From: Paenarthrobacter sp. A20
GTDB lineage: Bacteria; Actinomycetota; Actinomycetes; Actinomycetales; Micrococcaceae
NCBI RefSeq assembly: GCF_024168825.1
Contig: NZ_JALJWH010000001.1
Span: 3,348,001 to 3,412,000 of the forward strand
Reading direction: 5' to 3'
Length of the DNA: 64,000 nucleotides
Each line of letters starts with the position of its first letter. The stretch's first letter is position 1. The translations under genes and the position numbers were made by a program. Below the pieces are notes generated by a model that saw only the letters and a list, made by a program, of their open reading frames with translations, did not search any database and was not told where the DNA came from. Shown here piece by piece: positions 30,388 through 40,930 of this stretch.

Positions 30388-30415
30388 CGGCGGACGCCCA
30401 CCTTGGCGTCCGCCG
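30388..30415 (+). terminator. GC-rich hairpin between phospho-glucosidase and antiterminator genes
   Basis: CGGCGGACGCC pairs perfectly with GGCGTCCGCCG around a six-base loop. There is no T run. It would act as a partial terminator or as an mRNA-end protector that keeps expression of the downstream regulator below that of the enzymes. Confidence 0.5.
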
Positions 30416-30449
30416 CTCCACCCCATCAGATCTGACGGAAGGACACCAC

Positions 30450-31292
30450 GTGCGGGTAAAGCGCGTGCTCAACAACAACTCGGTTCTCGCTATAGACGAT
30501 GAAGGCCACGAAGTCGTGGCCATCGGCAAGGGGCTGGGTCACGGACGACGAGCTGAGGACACCTTGGACGGTGCCGCCGTCGACCAGGTATTCATTGCCA
30601 GCGGCGACGCAAGCAGTGACCGACTCGCCCAATTCCTCTCTGACATTCCCTTGATCTACATCCGCGCAGCCGGCAAAGTAGCCGAACTGGCACAGGAACA
30701 ACTCGGCCTCCGCATCAGCCAAAGCCTTATTCTCCCGTTGGCCGACCATCTCCACTTCGCCGCCCAGCGAATCCGGGAAGGCATCAGCGTGGAGTTCCCG
30801 CTGGGCTGGGAAGTCGCAATGCTCTACCCCAAGGAACTGGCCACTGGTCGGTCTGCGGTGCTGATCGCTAATAGTGCATTGGGAATCGAGCTTCAACCCG
30901 ATGAAGCGGTGGCCCTGGCACTGCACTTCGTCAACTCCCAGTTCGCCGCTCCTGGACTAAACAAAACAGTCCAGATGACCGAAATCATCACCCAGATCTT
31001 CGACATCATCGACCACTCCTTTGGCATCAAGGTCGACCAGCAATCCATGAACGCCGCACGATTCGTCACGCACCTGCGCTACCTGTTCATTAGGGTCGCG
31101 TCCGGCAAACAAATCACAGAGCCCAGCACCGTGCTCTCTACTGCCATTGCCGAAACCCACCCTGAAGCATGGGGATGCGCAGCCAAGATCCAATTCCGCC
31201 TGCAGATGGGCCTCTCCGAAGTGCTCACGCAGGACGAAATCGCCTACCTTGCCCTGCACGTCGCCCGCCTCGTTGGTGATCTGACCGGCTGA
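30450..31292 (+). CDS. licT: BglG/LicT-type transcriptional antiterminator
   Basis: RNA-binding antiterminator of 280 residues. The N-terminal CAT domain (1-55) includes VLNNNSVLA and GKGLGHG, the RNA-contacting loops. Two PTS-regulation domains follow with all four conserved His: 100 and 159 in PRD1, 208 and 270 in PRD2, matching LicT numbering (100, 159, 207, 269). GTG start with GGAAGGACACC upstream. It should bind the RAT at 26455-26488 when PRD2 is phosphorylated by HPr and PRD1 is not phosphorylated by BglF, so the operon makes its own activator. Confidence 0.94.
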   Translation: MRVKRVLNNNSVLAIDDEGHEVVAIGKGLGHGRRAEDTLDGAAVDQVFIASGDASSDRLAQFLSDIPLIYIRAAGKVAELAQEQLGLRISQSLILPLADHLHFAAQRIREGISVEFPLGWEVAMLYPKELATGRSAVLIANSALGIELQPDEAVALALHFVNSQFAAPGLNKTVQMTEIITQIFDIIDHSFGIKVDQQSMNAARFVTHLRYLFIRVASGKQITEPSTVLSTAIAETHPEAWGCAAKIQFRLQMGLSEVLTQDEIAYLALHVARLVGDLTG

Positions 31293-31312
31293 GGCTCCGG
31301 CTGCCTCCCCGG

Positions 31313-31468
31313 TGGGCTCCGGACAACAGCTACCCGTCGGCGGACCTATTGCTCCACCATTGGGGTTCCGTTGATTCGCCCGATTTCGCCACGTTCAACG
31401 CTGAGCCTTCGGATCTCTACGGTGCGGTGGTCAACCCGGAACGCATTCGCGTGCTGGCCCCTGGGTAA
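31313..31468 (+). pseudogene. Possible 3' remnant of an unidentified gene
   Basis: One frame reads 51 codons of well-composed protein up to TAA (APDNSYPSADLLLHHWGS, then DFATFNAEPSDLYGAVVN and ERIRVLAPG), with no start or ribosome-binding site of its own; upstream it runs into the end of licT. Composition and the ordered acidic/aromatic pattern look like a true protein C-terminus rather than random sequence. I do not recognise the family. Confidence 0.4.
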
Positions 31469-31519
31469 CCATTCCGTCTCCAAAGGCGCTGAGCAGACCG
31501 GAAGCCTCGGAAAGTATTC

Positions 31520-33430
<1,911 letters not shown>

Positions 33431-33609
33431 AACCCAAGGCTACGACGTCCAATCCAAGGGAGGGATGCCCTGCTGGTACGCCCCTTATCAGTGACTCCTA
33501 AAGGGGATCTATTTGAGGTCTCATTGGAACCTCGGGCTTCAGCGCGTGGGGGCGTTGGCGGCAAACCTCGCGTTGTCAGCGGCTGTAGGAATCTACGAAA
33601 GGAATGATG

Positions 33610-33945
33610 ATGGTTGAGAACACAAGTACTGGCTGGACCGGGGGGCAGAATGCGTTTGGGGACTTCGCGCCCGGACTGGTCCACTACACCGACAAGGTTC
33701 TCTTCGACGAAGTATGGGAACGCGAAGGCCTGTCCAAAAGGGACCGCAGCCTGCTCACTGTGGCTGCGCTAACCGCAACAGGGAAGAGCGACCAACTCAC
33801 GTTCCACCTCGACTACGCACGCCAGAACGGAGTGACAGAAGAAGAGCTGAAGGAAGCGATCCTCCACCTCTCGTTCTACACCGGCTGGCCCAACGGCATG
33901 AGTGCCATGGCCGTCGCCAAGAAGGTCTTCACTGAGGAAAACTAG
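33610..33945 (+). CDS. Carboxymuconolactone decarboxylase family protein
   Basis: A 111-residue CMD/AhpD-like all-helical protein. Pattern: FAPGLVHYTDKVLFDEVWEREGLSKRDR, then LLTVAALTATGKSDQLTFHL (no CxxC pair, so not an AhpD peroxidase), EEELKEAILHLSFYTGWPNGM. Resembles gamma-carboxymuconolactone decarboxylase and the many stress-linked relatives. AAAGGA lies six bases before the third of three consecutive ATG codons, so I start at 33610. It sits between two Xre/AKR units and may belong to their response. Confidence 0.88.
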   Translation: MVENTSTGWTGGQNAFGDFAPGLVHYTDKVLFDEVWEREGLSKRDRSLLTVAALTATGKSDQLTFHLDYARQNGVTEEELKEAILHLSFYTGWPNGMSAMAVAKKVFTEEN

Positions 33946-33965
33946 AAACATTACATTGAGCAGGA

Positions 33966-34838
33966 TTACAACGAACCGGCGTCTGCTTCGAACGAGCGCA
34001 GAGGGGCATTCCAGCTGGCGAGTATCCGCATGGCGTCTGACGTTGGGGAGCCGGGCGCCACGGTGTAGACCAGCATGACCAGGCCAGGGTCTGTGGAAAG
34101 TTCGAATGATTCATACCCGAATTCGAGGTCTCCGACCGTTGAGTGGGTGAGCATCTTGTGCCCGGACCGGTACCTGAAGACATCGTGCGAGGCCCACAAT
34201 GAGCGGAATTCTTCACTCTGCGTTGAAAGCGTCCCGATGATTTCGATGAGCTCTTTGTCGTAGGGATCCCGGGCTGTTGCGGCATGAAGCAGCGCCACGA
34301 CATTATGTTTCGCTGTGTCAAAATCGCGATGGAAGCGTGGGGCGCGGGAGTCCAGAAAAAGGTAGTGGGCGTAGTTGAAACGGTCACGGGATCCGTCATC
34401 GGGGAGGGAATACAGTGCCCGGCCGAGTCGGTTGGCCGCCAAACGGTCAAGTCGCGCGTTCTGTATGAACGCCGGGGCGTCGATGGAATCCAGAACGCTT
34501 TGAATCCCCGGCCTGACAGTAGTTCGATTTGAAGGTTTCCGGCGGGGCGGGCGCCGTTGCGTCATTCGGGTGAGATCAAGCAGATGGTCGCGCTCATCCT
34601 CATCCAGTTGCAGGGCGCGGGCGATGGCCTCGATAACCTCACGGGATGCGCCGGAGATTTTGCCCCGTTCGAGACGGGCGTAGTAGTCCACACTGACGCC
34701 GGCCAGGTGCGCGACTTCCTCGCGGCGAAGGCCGGGTACCCGGCGGGCTCCGCTGTACAGTGGCACGCCTGCCTGTTCGGGGGAGAGCTTGGCGCGCCGG
34801 GATGTCAGGAAGTTGCTGATCTCGGATTTGGAATCCAT
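33966..34838 (-). CDS. Xre-family regulator with MmyB-like ligand domain
   Basis: Intact 290-residue regulator. N-terminal HTH: FLTSRRAKLSPEQAG, GLRREEVAHLAGVSVDYYARLERG. C-terminal MmyB-like, PAS-type domain starts about residue 105 (AFIQNARLDRLAANRLGRALY) and includes RFNYAHYLFLDSRAPRFHRD and GDLEFGYESFEL. Members bind fatty acids or similar ligands. The ATG at 34836-34838 follows CTTGGAGAC; a frame open to 34985 would run across the palindrome at 34870-34896. It follows an AKR gene on the same strand and probably controls it. Confidence 0.9.
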   Translation of the reverse strand: MDSKSEISNFLTSRRAKLSPEQAGVPLYSGARRVPGLRREEVAHLAGVSVDYYARLERGKISGASREVIEAIARALQLDEDERDHLLDLTRMTQRRPPRRKPSNRTTVRPGIQSVLDSIDAPAFIQNARLDRLAANRLGRALYSLPDDGSRDRFNYAHYLFLDSRAPRFHRDFDTAKHNVVALLHAATARDPYDKELIEIIGTLSTQSEEFRSLWASHDVFRYRSGHKMLTHSTVGDLEFGYESFELSTDPGLVMLVYTVAPGSPTSDAMRILASWNAPLRSFEADAGSL

Positions 34839-34869
34839 GTCTCCAAGGGTATGTCTTGTGCTGTGGGTG

Positions 34870-34896
34870 CTGGGAGGACCTGTCAGGTCCTCCCAG
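34870..34896. promoter_or_regulatory. 27-base perfect palindrome upstream of Xre regulator
   Basis: CTGGGAGGACCTG, one T, then CAGGTCCTCCCAG: 13-base arms, no mismatch. It is 32 bases before the Xre start and 48 bases after the AKR stop. It could be the operator of the regulator or a terminator hairpin after the AKR gene; the one-base centre makes a stable RNA hairpin less ideal, and the core AGGACCTGTCAG recurs at 35985-35996 before the AKR/MFS pair, which favours an operator. Confidence 0.6.
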
Positions 34897-34944
34897 TGCT
34901 CATTGCTTCTCACCGGACGTTCTGCCGGAAACCGGGAATGCGTA

Positions 34945-35916
34945 TCAGTACCATGCTGGTCCGTGGTTGACGTACGGAGCCTCAAGTTCCTGTGCTTCTT
35001 CGTCGCTAAGTGTCAGCGATAGCGCATCAGCGGCTTGCTGGAGGTGGTGTGGTTTGGTGGCGCCAACGATGGGCGCCGAGACAGCGGGATTTCGCAGCAC
35101 CCACGCCAACGCGATTTGGGCCATGGTACCGCCGCGGGCGTCGGCCACAGCTTGGACAGCATTGATGACGGGTTCGTCGTAGTCGTTGTCGAAAGCCTGG
35201 ACCACTTTGTCGGTGGTTGACCGGGTACTTTGTTCACCCACAGGGCGGGCGAGCCGACCTTTCCCGTTGGGAGAGTAAGGAACAAGCCCGACACCCATGT
35301 CAGCGCACATGGACATCAACTCGGGCTCGTCCTGGCGACGCAAGAGGTTGTACTGGTTCTGCATGGACACAAACGTTGTCCACCCGCCGCGTTCTGCGGC
35401 GTGCTGGAGCTTCGCGAACTGCCAGGCATACATGGAGGAAGCGCCGATGTAGCGGACTTTCCCGGACTTGATCACGTCGTGGAGAGCTTCCATGGTTTCT
35501 TCCACAGGGGTGTCATCGTCAAATCTGTGGATCTGATAGAGGTCGATGTAGTCCGTGCCGAGGCGGGTCAACGAGGCATCGACCTGCTCCAGGATGGCCT
35601 TGCGTGAGAGGCCTTCGCCGCCAGGGCCGTCGTGCATCCTTCCGCGAACCTTCGTGGCGAGGACCACGTCTTCACGCCGTGAATACTGTTTGATGGCGCG
35701 CCCGACGATCTCCTCGGAGGTGCCGGCCTGGTAAACGTTGGCAGTGTCCCAGAACGTGATTCCCAGCTCCAGTGCCTGACGGAAGAACGGCCCGGCCGCA
35801 TCTTCGTTCAAGGACCATGGGTGGGAATTCTCCGTTGAAGGGTCACCGTAGCTCATGCAGCCAAGGGCAAGGCGGCTGATCTTCAGTCCGGTGTTGCCGA
35901 GTCGTGTGTATTCCAT
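34945..35916 (-). CDS. Aldo/keto reductase
   Basis: A 323-residue AKR of the general-stress YajO/YeaE-like type. Tetrad: Asp and Tyr in FWDTANVYQAG, Lys in VLATKVRG, His in YQIHRFD. MEYTRLGNTGLKISRLALGCMSYG starts the protein, broken here after the first 20 residues in the family pattern TRLGNTGL...LGCMSYG. The ATG at 35914-35916 has AGGAC upstream. It diverges from the MFS gene at 36106 and precedes the Xre regulator, and is about as distant from the other AKR as family members usually are, so this is not a recent duplication. Confidence 0.92.
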   Translation of the reverse strand: MEYTRLGNTGLKISRLALGCMSYGDPSTENSHPWSLNEDAAGPFFRQALELGITFWDTANVYQAGTSEEIVGRAIKQYSRREDVVLATKVRGRMHDGPGGEGLSRKAILEQVDASLTRLGTDYIDLYQIHRFDDDTPVEETMEALHDVIKSGKVRYIGASSMYAWQFAKLQHAAERGGWTTFVSMQNQYNLLRRQDEPELMSMCADMGVGLVPYSPNGKGRLARPVGEQSTRSTTDKVVQAFDNDYDEPVINAVQAVADARGGTMAQIALAWVLRNPAVSAPIVGATKPHHLQQAADALSLTLSDEEAQELEAPYVNHGPAWY

Positions 35917-36105
35917 GACAAGTCCTGCTTTCAGCTCGGTGGGTTTGTCTCCTTCGAACCTAAGTGGGTTCCGCACTTCGAAACAGGACCTGTCAGACCA
36001 TGTCTCAAGGGACCCTTCTCCGCTGTGGAGGAGTACGGGATTGTCAAAGGGGCGGTACATTGCCGCCCTTGACGTCTCATCAGCGACAAAAGGAGCACCA
36101 GACGA
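35917..36105. promoter_or_regulatory. Divergent AKR / MFS promoter region with AGGACCTGTCAG motif
   Basis: Contains ACAGGACCTGTCAGACC (35983-35999), whose core AGGACCTGTCAG is identical to the centre of the perfect palindrome in front of the Xre gene. This is the best candidate for an Xre operator controlling the AKR and the MFS transporter. AAAAGGAG precedes the MFS ATG. Confidence 0.55.
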
Positions 36106-37254
36106 ATGACGACATCCACAACGGCAGAACCGAAACAGCAGCGGCGGCTCCCGAGGGTCGTCCCGCTTCTTGCGGTGGGCACCTTTCTCATGATCACCAC
36201 CGAGTACATGGTGGCCGGGCTCCTGCAGGAGATCGCCGGTGATCTGAACGTCAGTGTTGCCCACGTGGCACTCCTGATCACCGCCTTCGCAGTGGGCATG
36301 ATCCTTGGTTCCCCGGTCATGGCATTGGCAACTCTGCGTTTGCCGCGGCGCGCGACACTCGTCCTGGCCTTGCTGGTCTTTGCGGCCGGCCACGTTCTGG
36401 CGGCACTCACCAGCGATTTTGGCATCGTTCTTCTCGCGCGTGTCATCACAGCCCTGGCGGCCGGGGCCTTCTGGTCCATTGCTTCTGTGATAGCCACCCA
36501 GGCGGCCGGGCCGGCCAACAGCTCCCGCGCGTTGGGTGTCATGATGAGCGGTGTAGGACCGGCCCCCGTCATCGCACGTTTTACCCCGGAGGACACGCAC
36601 ACCAGCGCACCGTCTGTACGTGCTGAAATTCGGGCCGTCGTGACCGGTCGCATGGTCGTTCTCGTCCTCGCCACCGTTTTTGCCACCGGAGGCTACATGA
36701 CCGCCTTCAGTTACCCGTCTCCCGTGGCCACCGACCGTGGAGCCGTCCCACTCTGGGCGGTGCCGCTGCTCTTCGTTGTATTCGGCCTCGGCGCAGTGCT
36801 TGGCACCAACCTGGCCGGACGATTCGCAGACAAGCGTCCGGTCCGCACCTTCATCACAGCCACAGGAGCAACCGTGCTGTTGCTCGGCATGCTCATCCCA
36901 CTCTCGGCAAATGCCGTAGCACTCTTCGTTCTCATGTTTCTACTGGGCATCGCCGGCATGGGCATACCGCCCGTCGCAACCGGCCTCGCGGCTACTTTCG
37001 CCCAGGGTGCACCGACTTTGGCGGCCGCAGTGGCGGTTGCCGCATTCAACGGCGGCACAGCCATCGGCACCTGGGCCGGTGCAACGGCGTTCGAATCGGC
37101 ACTGGGAGTCCTCGGCCCCCTCGTCGTTGCAACCATCATGGCGTCCCTCGGGCTGCTGACGCTGCTGGTCTTCGCCCGAAGCAAGGCCATGACCCCGCTG
37201 AACCACAGAATCAGGCTCGACCTTTCTTCGTTGTTGCGCGGTCGAAATGGCTGA
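36106..37254 (+). CDS. MFS transporter (AraJ/CmlA-like) with apparent internal deletion
   Basis: A DHA1-type exporter. N-half: LLAVGTFLMITTEYMVAGLL, LITAFAVGMILGSPVMALAT and the helix with FWSIASVIATQAAGP. At about residue 150 the family sequence MMSGVG jumps straight to PVIARFTPEDTHT, skipping the segment that normally holds GxPLGxxxGQxxGWRxTFW and one to two membrane helices, about 35-40 residues. The C-half is intact (GYMTAFSYPSP, RFADKRPVRTFI). At 382 residues it is short for the family. The frame is kept, so a protein is made, but transport is doubtful because motif C/helices 5-6 are affected. Confidence 0.8.
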   Translation: MTTSTTAEPKQQRRLPRVVPLLAVGTFLMITTEYMVAGLLQEIAGDLNVSVAHVALLITAFAVGMILGSPVMALATLRLPRRATLVLALLVFAAGHVLAALTSDFGIVLLARVITALAAGAFWSIASVIATQAAGPANSSRALGVMMSGVGPAPVIARFTPEDTHTSAPSVRAEIRAVVTGRMVVLVLATVFATGGYMTAFSYPSPVATDRGAVPLWAVPLLFVVFGLGAVLGTNLAGRFADKRPVRTFITATGATVLLLGMLIPLSANAVALFVLMFLLGIAGMGIPPVATGLAATFAQGAPTLAAAVAVAAFNGGTAIGTWAGATAFESALGVLGPLVVATIMASLGLLTLLVFARSKAMTPLNHRIRLDLSSLLRGRNG

Positions 37255-37346
37255 GGTTCGCCGCTTGGTGCAGGCGCCATGCAAACCATCCTCCCAAGAA
37301 GTGAACCGCCCGGGTAGTGTTTGCCCTAGCCGACAAAGGGGTCACC

Positions 37347-37550
37347 ATGAGCTACAAATATCGAACTGTCCGGGTCCGCGGTACCGAGCTCGTTGGAACA
37401 ATTGCCAGGAAGCACGGGGCTGCGGCTGAGATCTACGAAACATCCAAGGACCTGAGCACATCGGTTGTTCCGGTGTTCTTCGAGGCAACGGGTGAGATCC
37501 GCTTCTTCGATAGGTCAGCGCTGGAGGACGTGGTGGCGCCAGTCGGTTGA
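37347..37550 (+). CDS. Small hypothetical protein
   Basis: A 67-residue protein with strong coding look and AAAGGGG five bases before the ATG. It reads as mixed alpha/beta with many charged residues (YRTVRVRGTELVGTIARKHG, then VPVFFEATGEIRFFDRS). No signal or membrane segment, no motif I can name. It stands between the MFS gene and the end of the catabolic cluster on the other strand. Confidence 0.6.
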   Translation: MSYKYRTVRVRGTELVGTIARKHGAAAEIYETSKDLSTSVVPVFFEATGEIRFFDRSALEDVVAPVG

Positions 37551-37604
37551 CCGCCCTGCAGCTGGCAATAACGCCGGCCGCTTCGGTCTGCCCGGTGGTG
37601 TGGG

Positions 37605-38624
37605 TCATGAGGCTTCCTTCCCGGCGGTAACGCAGGAAAGGGCGGCAGAGACAGCCCGGTTGCGGGGCCGGGTTCTGGCAGGTACCCGTGGTGTCGCCTC
37701 GCGACGCTCGCCCACGGTATTTTCTATGGTTCCAACGCCCTCCACTGTCATCCGCACAACGTCCCCGGTCTTCAGCGGCGGGGGAGTCTTGGACCCGTTG
37801 CGTCCCCAGAGTTCGGCGAGGCATCCGCTGCCGCAGGTTCCGGATCCGAGAACGTCGCCGGGGCGCACTACCGAGTCCTGCGATGCGTACGCGACCAGTT
37901 CGGCGAATGGCCACCCCATGTTGGACAGCAGATCCTGGCCAATCTGTTCCCCGTTGACTTCCACGGCCATGGAGATCGGCAGGAAGCCTTCGTCGTCGTG
38001 CAGGTGGTCGAACTCGTCGGCGGTCACAATCCAAGGACCGAGCGTGTTGGCGAAGTCCTTGCCTTTGCAGGGGCCCAGGCTGACCTTCATCTCGCGACGT
38101 TGCAGGTCGCGAGCCGACCAGTCGTTGAGAATGGTGTAACCAAAGATGTGACGGTGGGCATCTGCCGCTGACAGGTTACTGCCGTCGCTTCCCGGGACAT
38201 GTCCGACGACGGCAGCTACTTCGGTCTCGAAGTCCAGTTCGCTGCATCCCGCCGGAATGCCGATCACCTCGCCGGTGCCCGTCACGGTGTGCGGATTCGT
38301 GAAGTAGAACGTAGGTGCCTCATACCATTCGGCCACCACGCCCGCTACGCCATCGATGCTTTTCCGAACTCCCTCCACGTGTTCCTCGAACGCCACGAAG
38401 TCCCGGATGGTGGCCGGTTCCAGCGGTGCCAGCAACTGGACGTCCACGAGGGCGACCGAAGGTGCGCCGCGAAGCGTTTCCGCGGCAATCTCCAGAGTGG
38501 CGGCAAGCCCGGCACCCAACAGGTCATTCACGGTTTGTCCCTCCGGCAACTCGAAGCAACTGCCGTCATCCACGAACCCAGCGTGAGTGCCGCCGTCGTA
38601 AGTCCAGCGGGCGATCTTGACCAT
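37605..38624 (-). CDS. Fumarylacetoacetate hydrolase family protein
   Basis: A 339-residue FAH-fold enzyme (hydrolase, hydratase or decarboxylase of 2-oxo acids). Metal ligands: VAFEEHVEGV at the N-side, ELDFETEVAAVVG (two Glu) and the later ILNDWSARDLQ with Asp; catalytic loop GPCKGKDFANTLGPW; GSGTCGSGC near the end. Longer than the second FAH of the cluster and with a 45-residue variable tail. AAGGAAGAACAC precedes the ATG. Last gene of the minus-strand meta-cleavage operon, 10 bases after the amidohydrolase stop. Confidence 0.92.
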   Translation of the reverse strand: MVKIARWTYDGGTHAGFVDDGSCFELPEGQTVNDLLGAGLAATLEIAAETLRGAPSVALVDVQLLAPLEPATIRDFVAFEEHVEGVRKSIDGVAGVVAEWYEAPTFYFTNPHTVTGTGEVIGIPAGCSELDFETEVAAVVGHVPGSDGSNLSAADAHRHIFGYTILNDWSARDLQRREMKVSLGPCKGKDFANTLGPWIVTADEFDHLHDDEGFLPISMAVEVNGEQIGQDLLSNMGWPFAELVAYASQDSVVRPGDVLGSGTCGSGCLAELWGRNGSKTPPPLKTGDVVRMTVEGVGTIENTVGERREATPRVPARTRPRNRAVSAALSCVTAGKEAS

Positions 38625-38634
38625 GTGTTCTTCC

Positions 38635-39714
38635 TTAGGCTGTGGGGCGGGCGGCGAGAGCTGCGGAGGCGGTGATGCCGAGGGCCGCGGCATTGCCGGC
38701 AAGAACTCTGGCGGCGTCGGCCGTGGGGAGCCCGGCTGCGTGGACATCGTCAACAGGTTGCTCCGAGCCCATGTCGAATGGGTAATCCGAGCCGAGCAGC
38801 ACCTGCCCGGGGCCGACCGCCTCCACCAGGGCGCGGAGTTCGCGGGGGCTATGCACCAGGGAGTCGAAGAAGATCTTTCGAAGATACGTCGACGGCGGTT
38901 CGGCGCACCGCTTCGCCTCCGGCCGGACCCTCCACGCGTGGTCGGAACGTCCGATGGTCGTTGGAAGATAGCCCCCGCCATGGGCGGCCACAATCTTGAG
39001 GTTCGGGTGCCTGTCCAGGACTCCGCTGAAAATCAGGTGGGAGAGTGCGACGGCGTTCTCGGCAGGCTGGGAGACGGTATTAGCCAGGTAGAAGCGATCC
39101 AGTCGTTCGTCCAGGGAACAGCCGAACGGGTGGAGGAAGACAATGGCGCCCAGTTCTTCTGCCCGGCTCCAGAACGGCTCAAGCCGCGGATCGGAGAGCT
39201 CCACGGTGCTGCGTTCAGGGTCTGCCGGAGTGGCAGCAAAGGAGCCGATCTCCACACCAAGGAGTCCACCTTCGAGTACGGCATGTTCCAGGGTTTCGAC
39301 CATGTGCTGCGGGTGCTGGAGGGGGACGAGGCCAAGGCCGTTGAGCCGCTCGGGTGCGCGGTCCACGAAACCGCGAACTGCATCATTTGCCTGCTTGGCG
39401 AGCTCCAAGGACAGCTTTTCGCCGGCAAAGTAGTAGAAGTGCGACGGCGAGGGCGAGACGAGCTGGACATCCACTCCTTGAGCGTCCATGTCCGCCAGAC
39501 GACGATCCAAATCCGTGAGCTGAGGCCACCGTTCTTTGATCATGCGCCCCGATGCAGCGAGCGACTCCTGGCCGTTCCGCCGCATTTCCAAGGCCTGGAG
39601 GGCAGCGAAACCGTCAGCGTCGGCCTCCACCACACGTTGCTGGACAGCCGGAATCAGGATGTGGGCATGCACGTCGACCGTAGGTGCCGGCGCTTCGGAG
39701 GGACGGGTGCTCAT
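38635..39714 (-). CDS. ACMSD-like amidohydrolase (probable decarboxylase)
   Basis: A 359-residue metal-dependent TIM-barrel amidohydrolase of the amidohydrolase-2 group. HxH in VDVHAHIL; catalytic His in KIVAAHGGGYLP; metal Asp in LLGSDYPFDMG; FYYFAGEK and GVEIGSFAA are typical of 2-amino-3-carboxymuconate-6-semialdehyde and gamma-resorcylate decarboxylases. In a meta-cleavage operon, decarboxylation of a carboxylated ring-fission product fits. ATGA overlap with the FAD monooxygenase gene. Confidence 0.9.
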   Translation of the reverse strand: MSTRPSEAPAPTVDVHAHILIPAVQQRVVEADADGFAALQALEMRRNGQESLAASGRMIKERWPQLTDLDRRLADMDAQGVDVQLVSPSPSHFYYFAGEKLSLELAKQANDAVRGFVDRAPERLNGLGLVPLQHPQHMVETLEHAVLEGGLLGVEIGSFAATPADPERSTVELSDPRLEPFWSRAEELGAIVFLHPFGCSLDERLDRFYLANTVSQPAENAVALSHLIFSGVLDRHPNLKIVAAHGGGYLPTTIGRSDHAWRVRPEAKRCAEPPSTYLRKIFFDSLVHSPRELRALVEAVGPGQVLLGSDYPFDMGSEQPVDDVHAAGLPTADAARVLAGNAAALGITASAALAARPTA

Positions 39715-40835
39715 GCGGGTTCCTTCAACATCGTGGAAAGCGAGTTCATGAGGCCGGGAACGTTGGCGTCGCGCACGCCATCCAGCATCCATTGGCCAAG
39801 CTGGACTGAGGCCTTGACGACGGCCGTAGCCCTCTCCAACCGGCGGTCGGTGAACTCCTTCCAGAGGGTTTCCGTGACGTGGTCGGCTGACATGAGAAGT
39901 TCGGCGAGCACCGCAGCGTCCTCGAAGGCCATGGCGGCGCCTTGGGCGACCGTCGGTGGGCAACTGTGGGCGGCGTCCCCGATGATCACAGTGCGCCCGC
40001 GGTTCCAGGGTCCATCCACCAAGTGCGTGGTGAACCAGGTGTAGTTGATGCGCGCGCTGTGGTTCAGATTGGCGCGGATCTCGTTCCACGGGCCGCCGTA
40101 GGCTGCCGCGAGTTCGGTCATGATGCGAGGACCGTCCTCGTGCTTGCGTTCTTGCGCCCTTTCTACAAGGTAGGCGTAGATGGAGTCGGGGCCGGTGGGG
40201 CAGTACCCGGCAATGAAGCAGGGGCCGCCGTAGGTGAGATCGGTCCGCACCACGTCCTCGGGGCGTTCCACGAAGGCCCGCCAGATGCCCATGCCGGTTG
40301 GTTGGGGTTCGACGTCGATGCCGATGGCCTTGCGGACTGCGGAATGAAGCCCATCGGCACCGATGAGGAGGTCGTAGCGGGAGCTGCCGCCGCCGGAGGT
40401 ATGGACGGTGACGCTGTCGCCGTCGTCCTCTATGTCGGTGACCGTTTTGCCGTAGGTGATGCGGGTGCCCGCCTGCAAGGCGCGTTCACGCAGGATCGCA
40501 GTCAGGTCCGGGCGATACATTCCAAGCGTGGCTGGAAGATCGTCACCACCGGTCCGGATGTCTTCCAACACGGCCATGACACTTCCGGCCGGATCGGGGG
40601 CGCGCAGGCCCAGGGTACTGAACGGGTAGCCTTTCGCTTCCACCTGCTCCCAGACGCCGAGTTCGCGCAGGATCCTCAGGGCATTGCCCTGCAAGGTGAT
40701 GCCCGAACCCAGCGTCTGCGGCTCGGCGGCTTTCTCCAGAATCTCGACGTCGACGCCCGCGTCGGCGAGGAGGATGGCGGCGGTCAGTCCCGCAGCTCCC
40801 GCTCCGACGATTCCAACCTTTTGTACTGCTGCCAT
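39711..40835 (-). CDS. FAD-dependent aromatic monooxygenase
   Basis: A 374-residue flavin hydroxylase of the salicylate/p-hydroxybenzoate hydroxylase type. FAD loop VGIVGAGAAGLTAAILLADAG broken as GIVGAGAAGL then LADAGVDVEILEKA; the DG motif LLIGADGLHSAVRK; the GD motif VIIGDAAHSCPPTVAQGAAMAFEDA here GDAAHSCPP. Adds a hydroxyl next to an existing one, giving the catechol for ring cleavage. The ATG at 40833-40835 follows AAAGGAG. It ends overlapping the amidohydrolase start by four bases. Confidence 0.93.
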   Translation of the reverse strand: MAAVQKVGIVGAGAAGLTAAILLADAGVDVEILEKAAEPQTLGSGITLQGNALRILRELGVWEQVEAKGYPFSTLGLRAPDPAGSVMAVLEDIRTGGDDLPATLGMYRPDLTAILRERALQAGTRITYGKTVTDIEDDGDSVTVHTSGGGSSRYDLLIGADGLHSAVRKAIGIDVEPQPTGMGIWRAFVERPEDVVRTDLTYGGPCFIAGYCPTGPDSIYAYLVERAQERKHEDGPRIMTELAAAYGGPWNEIRANLNHSARINYTWFTTHLVDGPWNRGRTVIIGDAAHSCPPTVAQGAAMAFEDAAVLAELLMSADHVTETLWKEFTDRRLERATAVVKASVQLGQWMLDGVRDANVPGLMNSLSTMLKEPA

Positions 40836-40930
40836 CTTTGACTCCTTTGTGGTGACGGCGTTACTGCCTATTGTGCTGCTGTCTGTAGCTCCGGGACCTT
40901 CATTGGTCCTCAACCTGACAACTGGACCTG

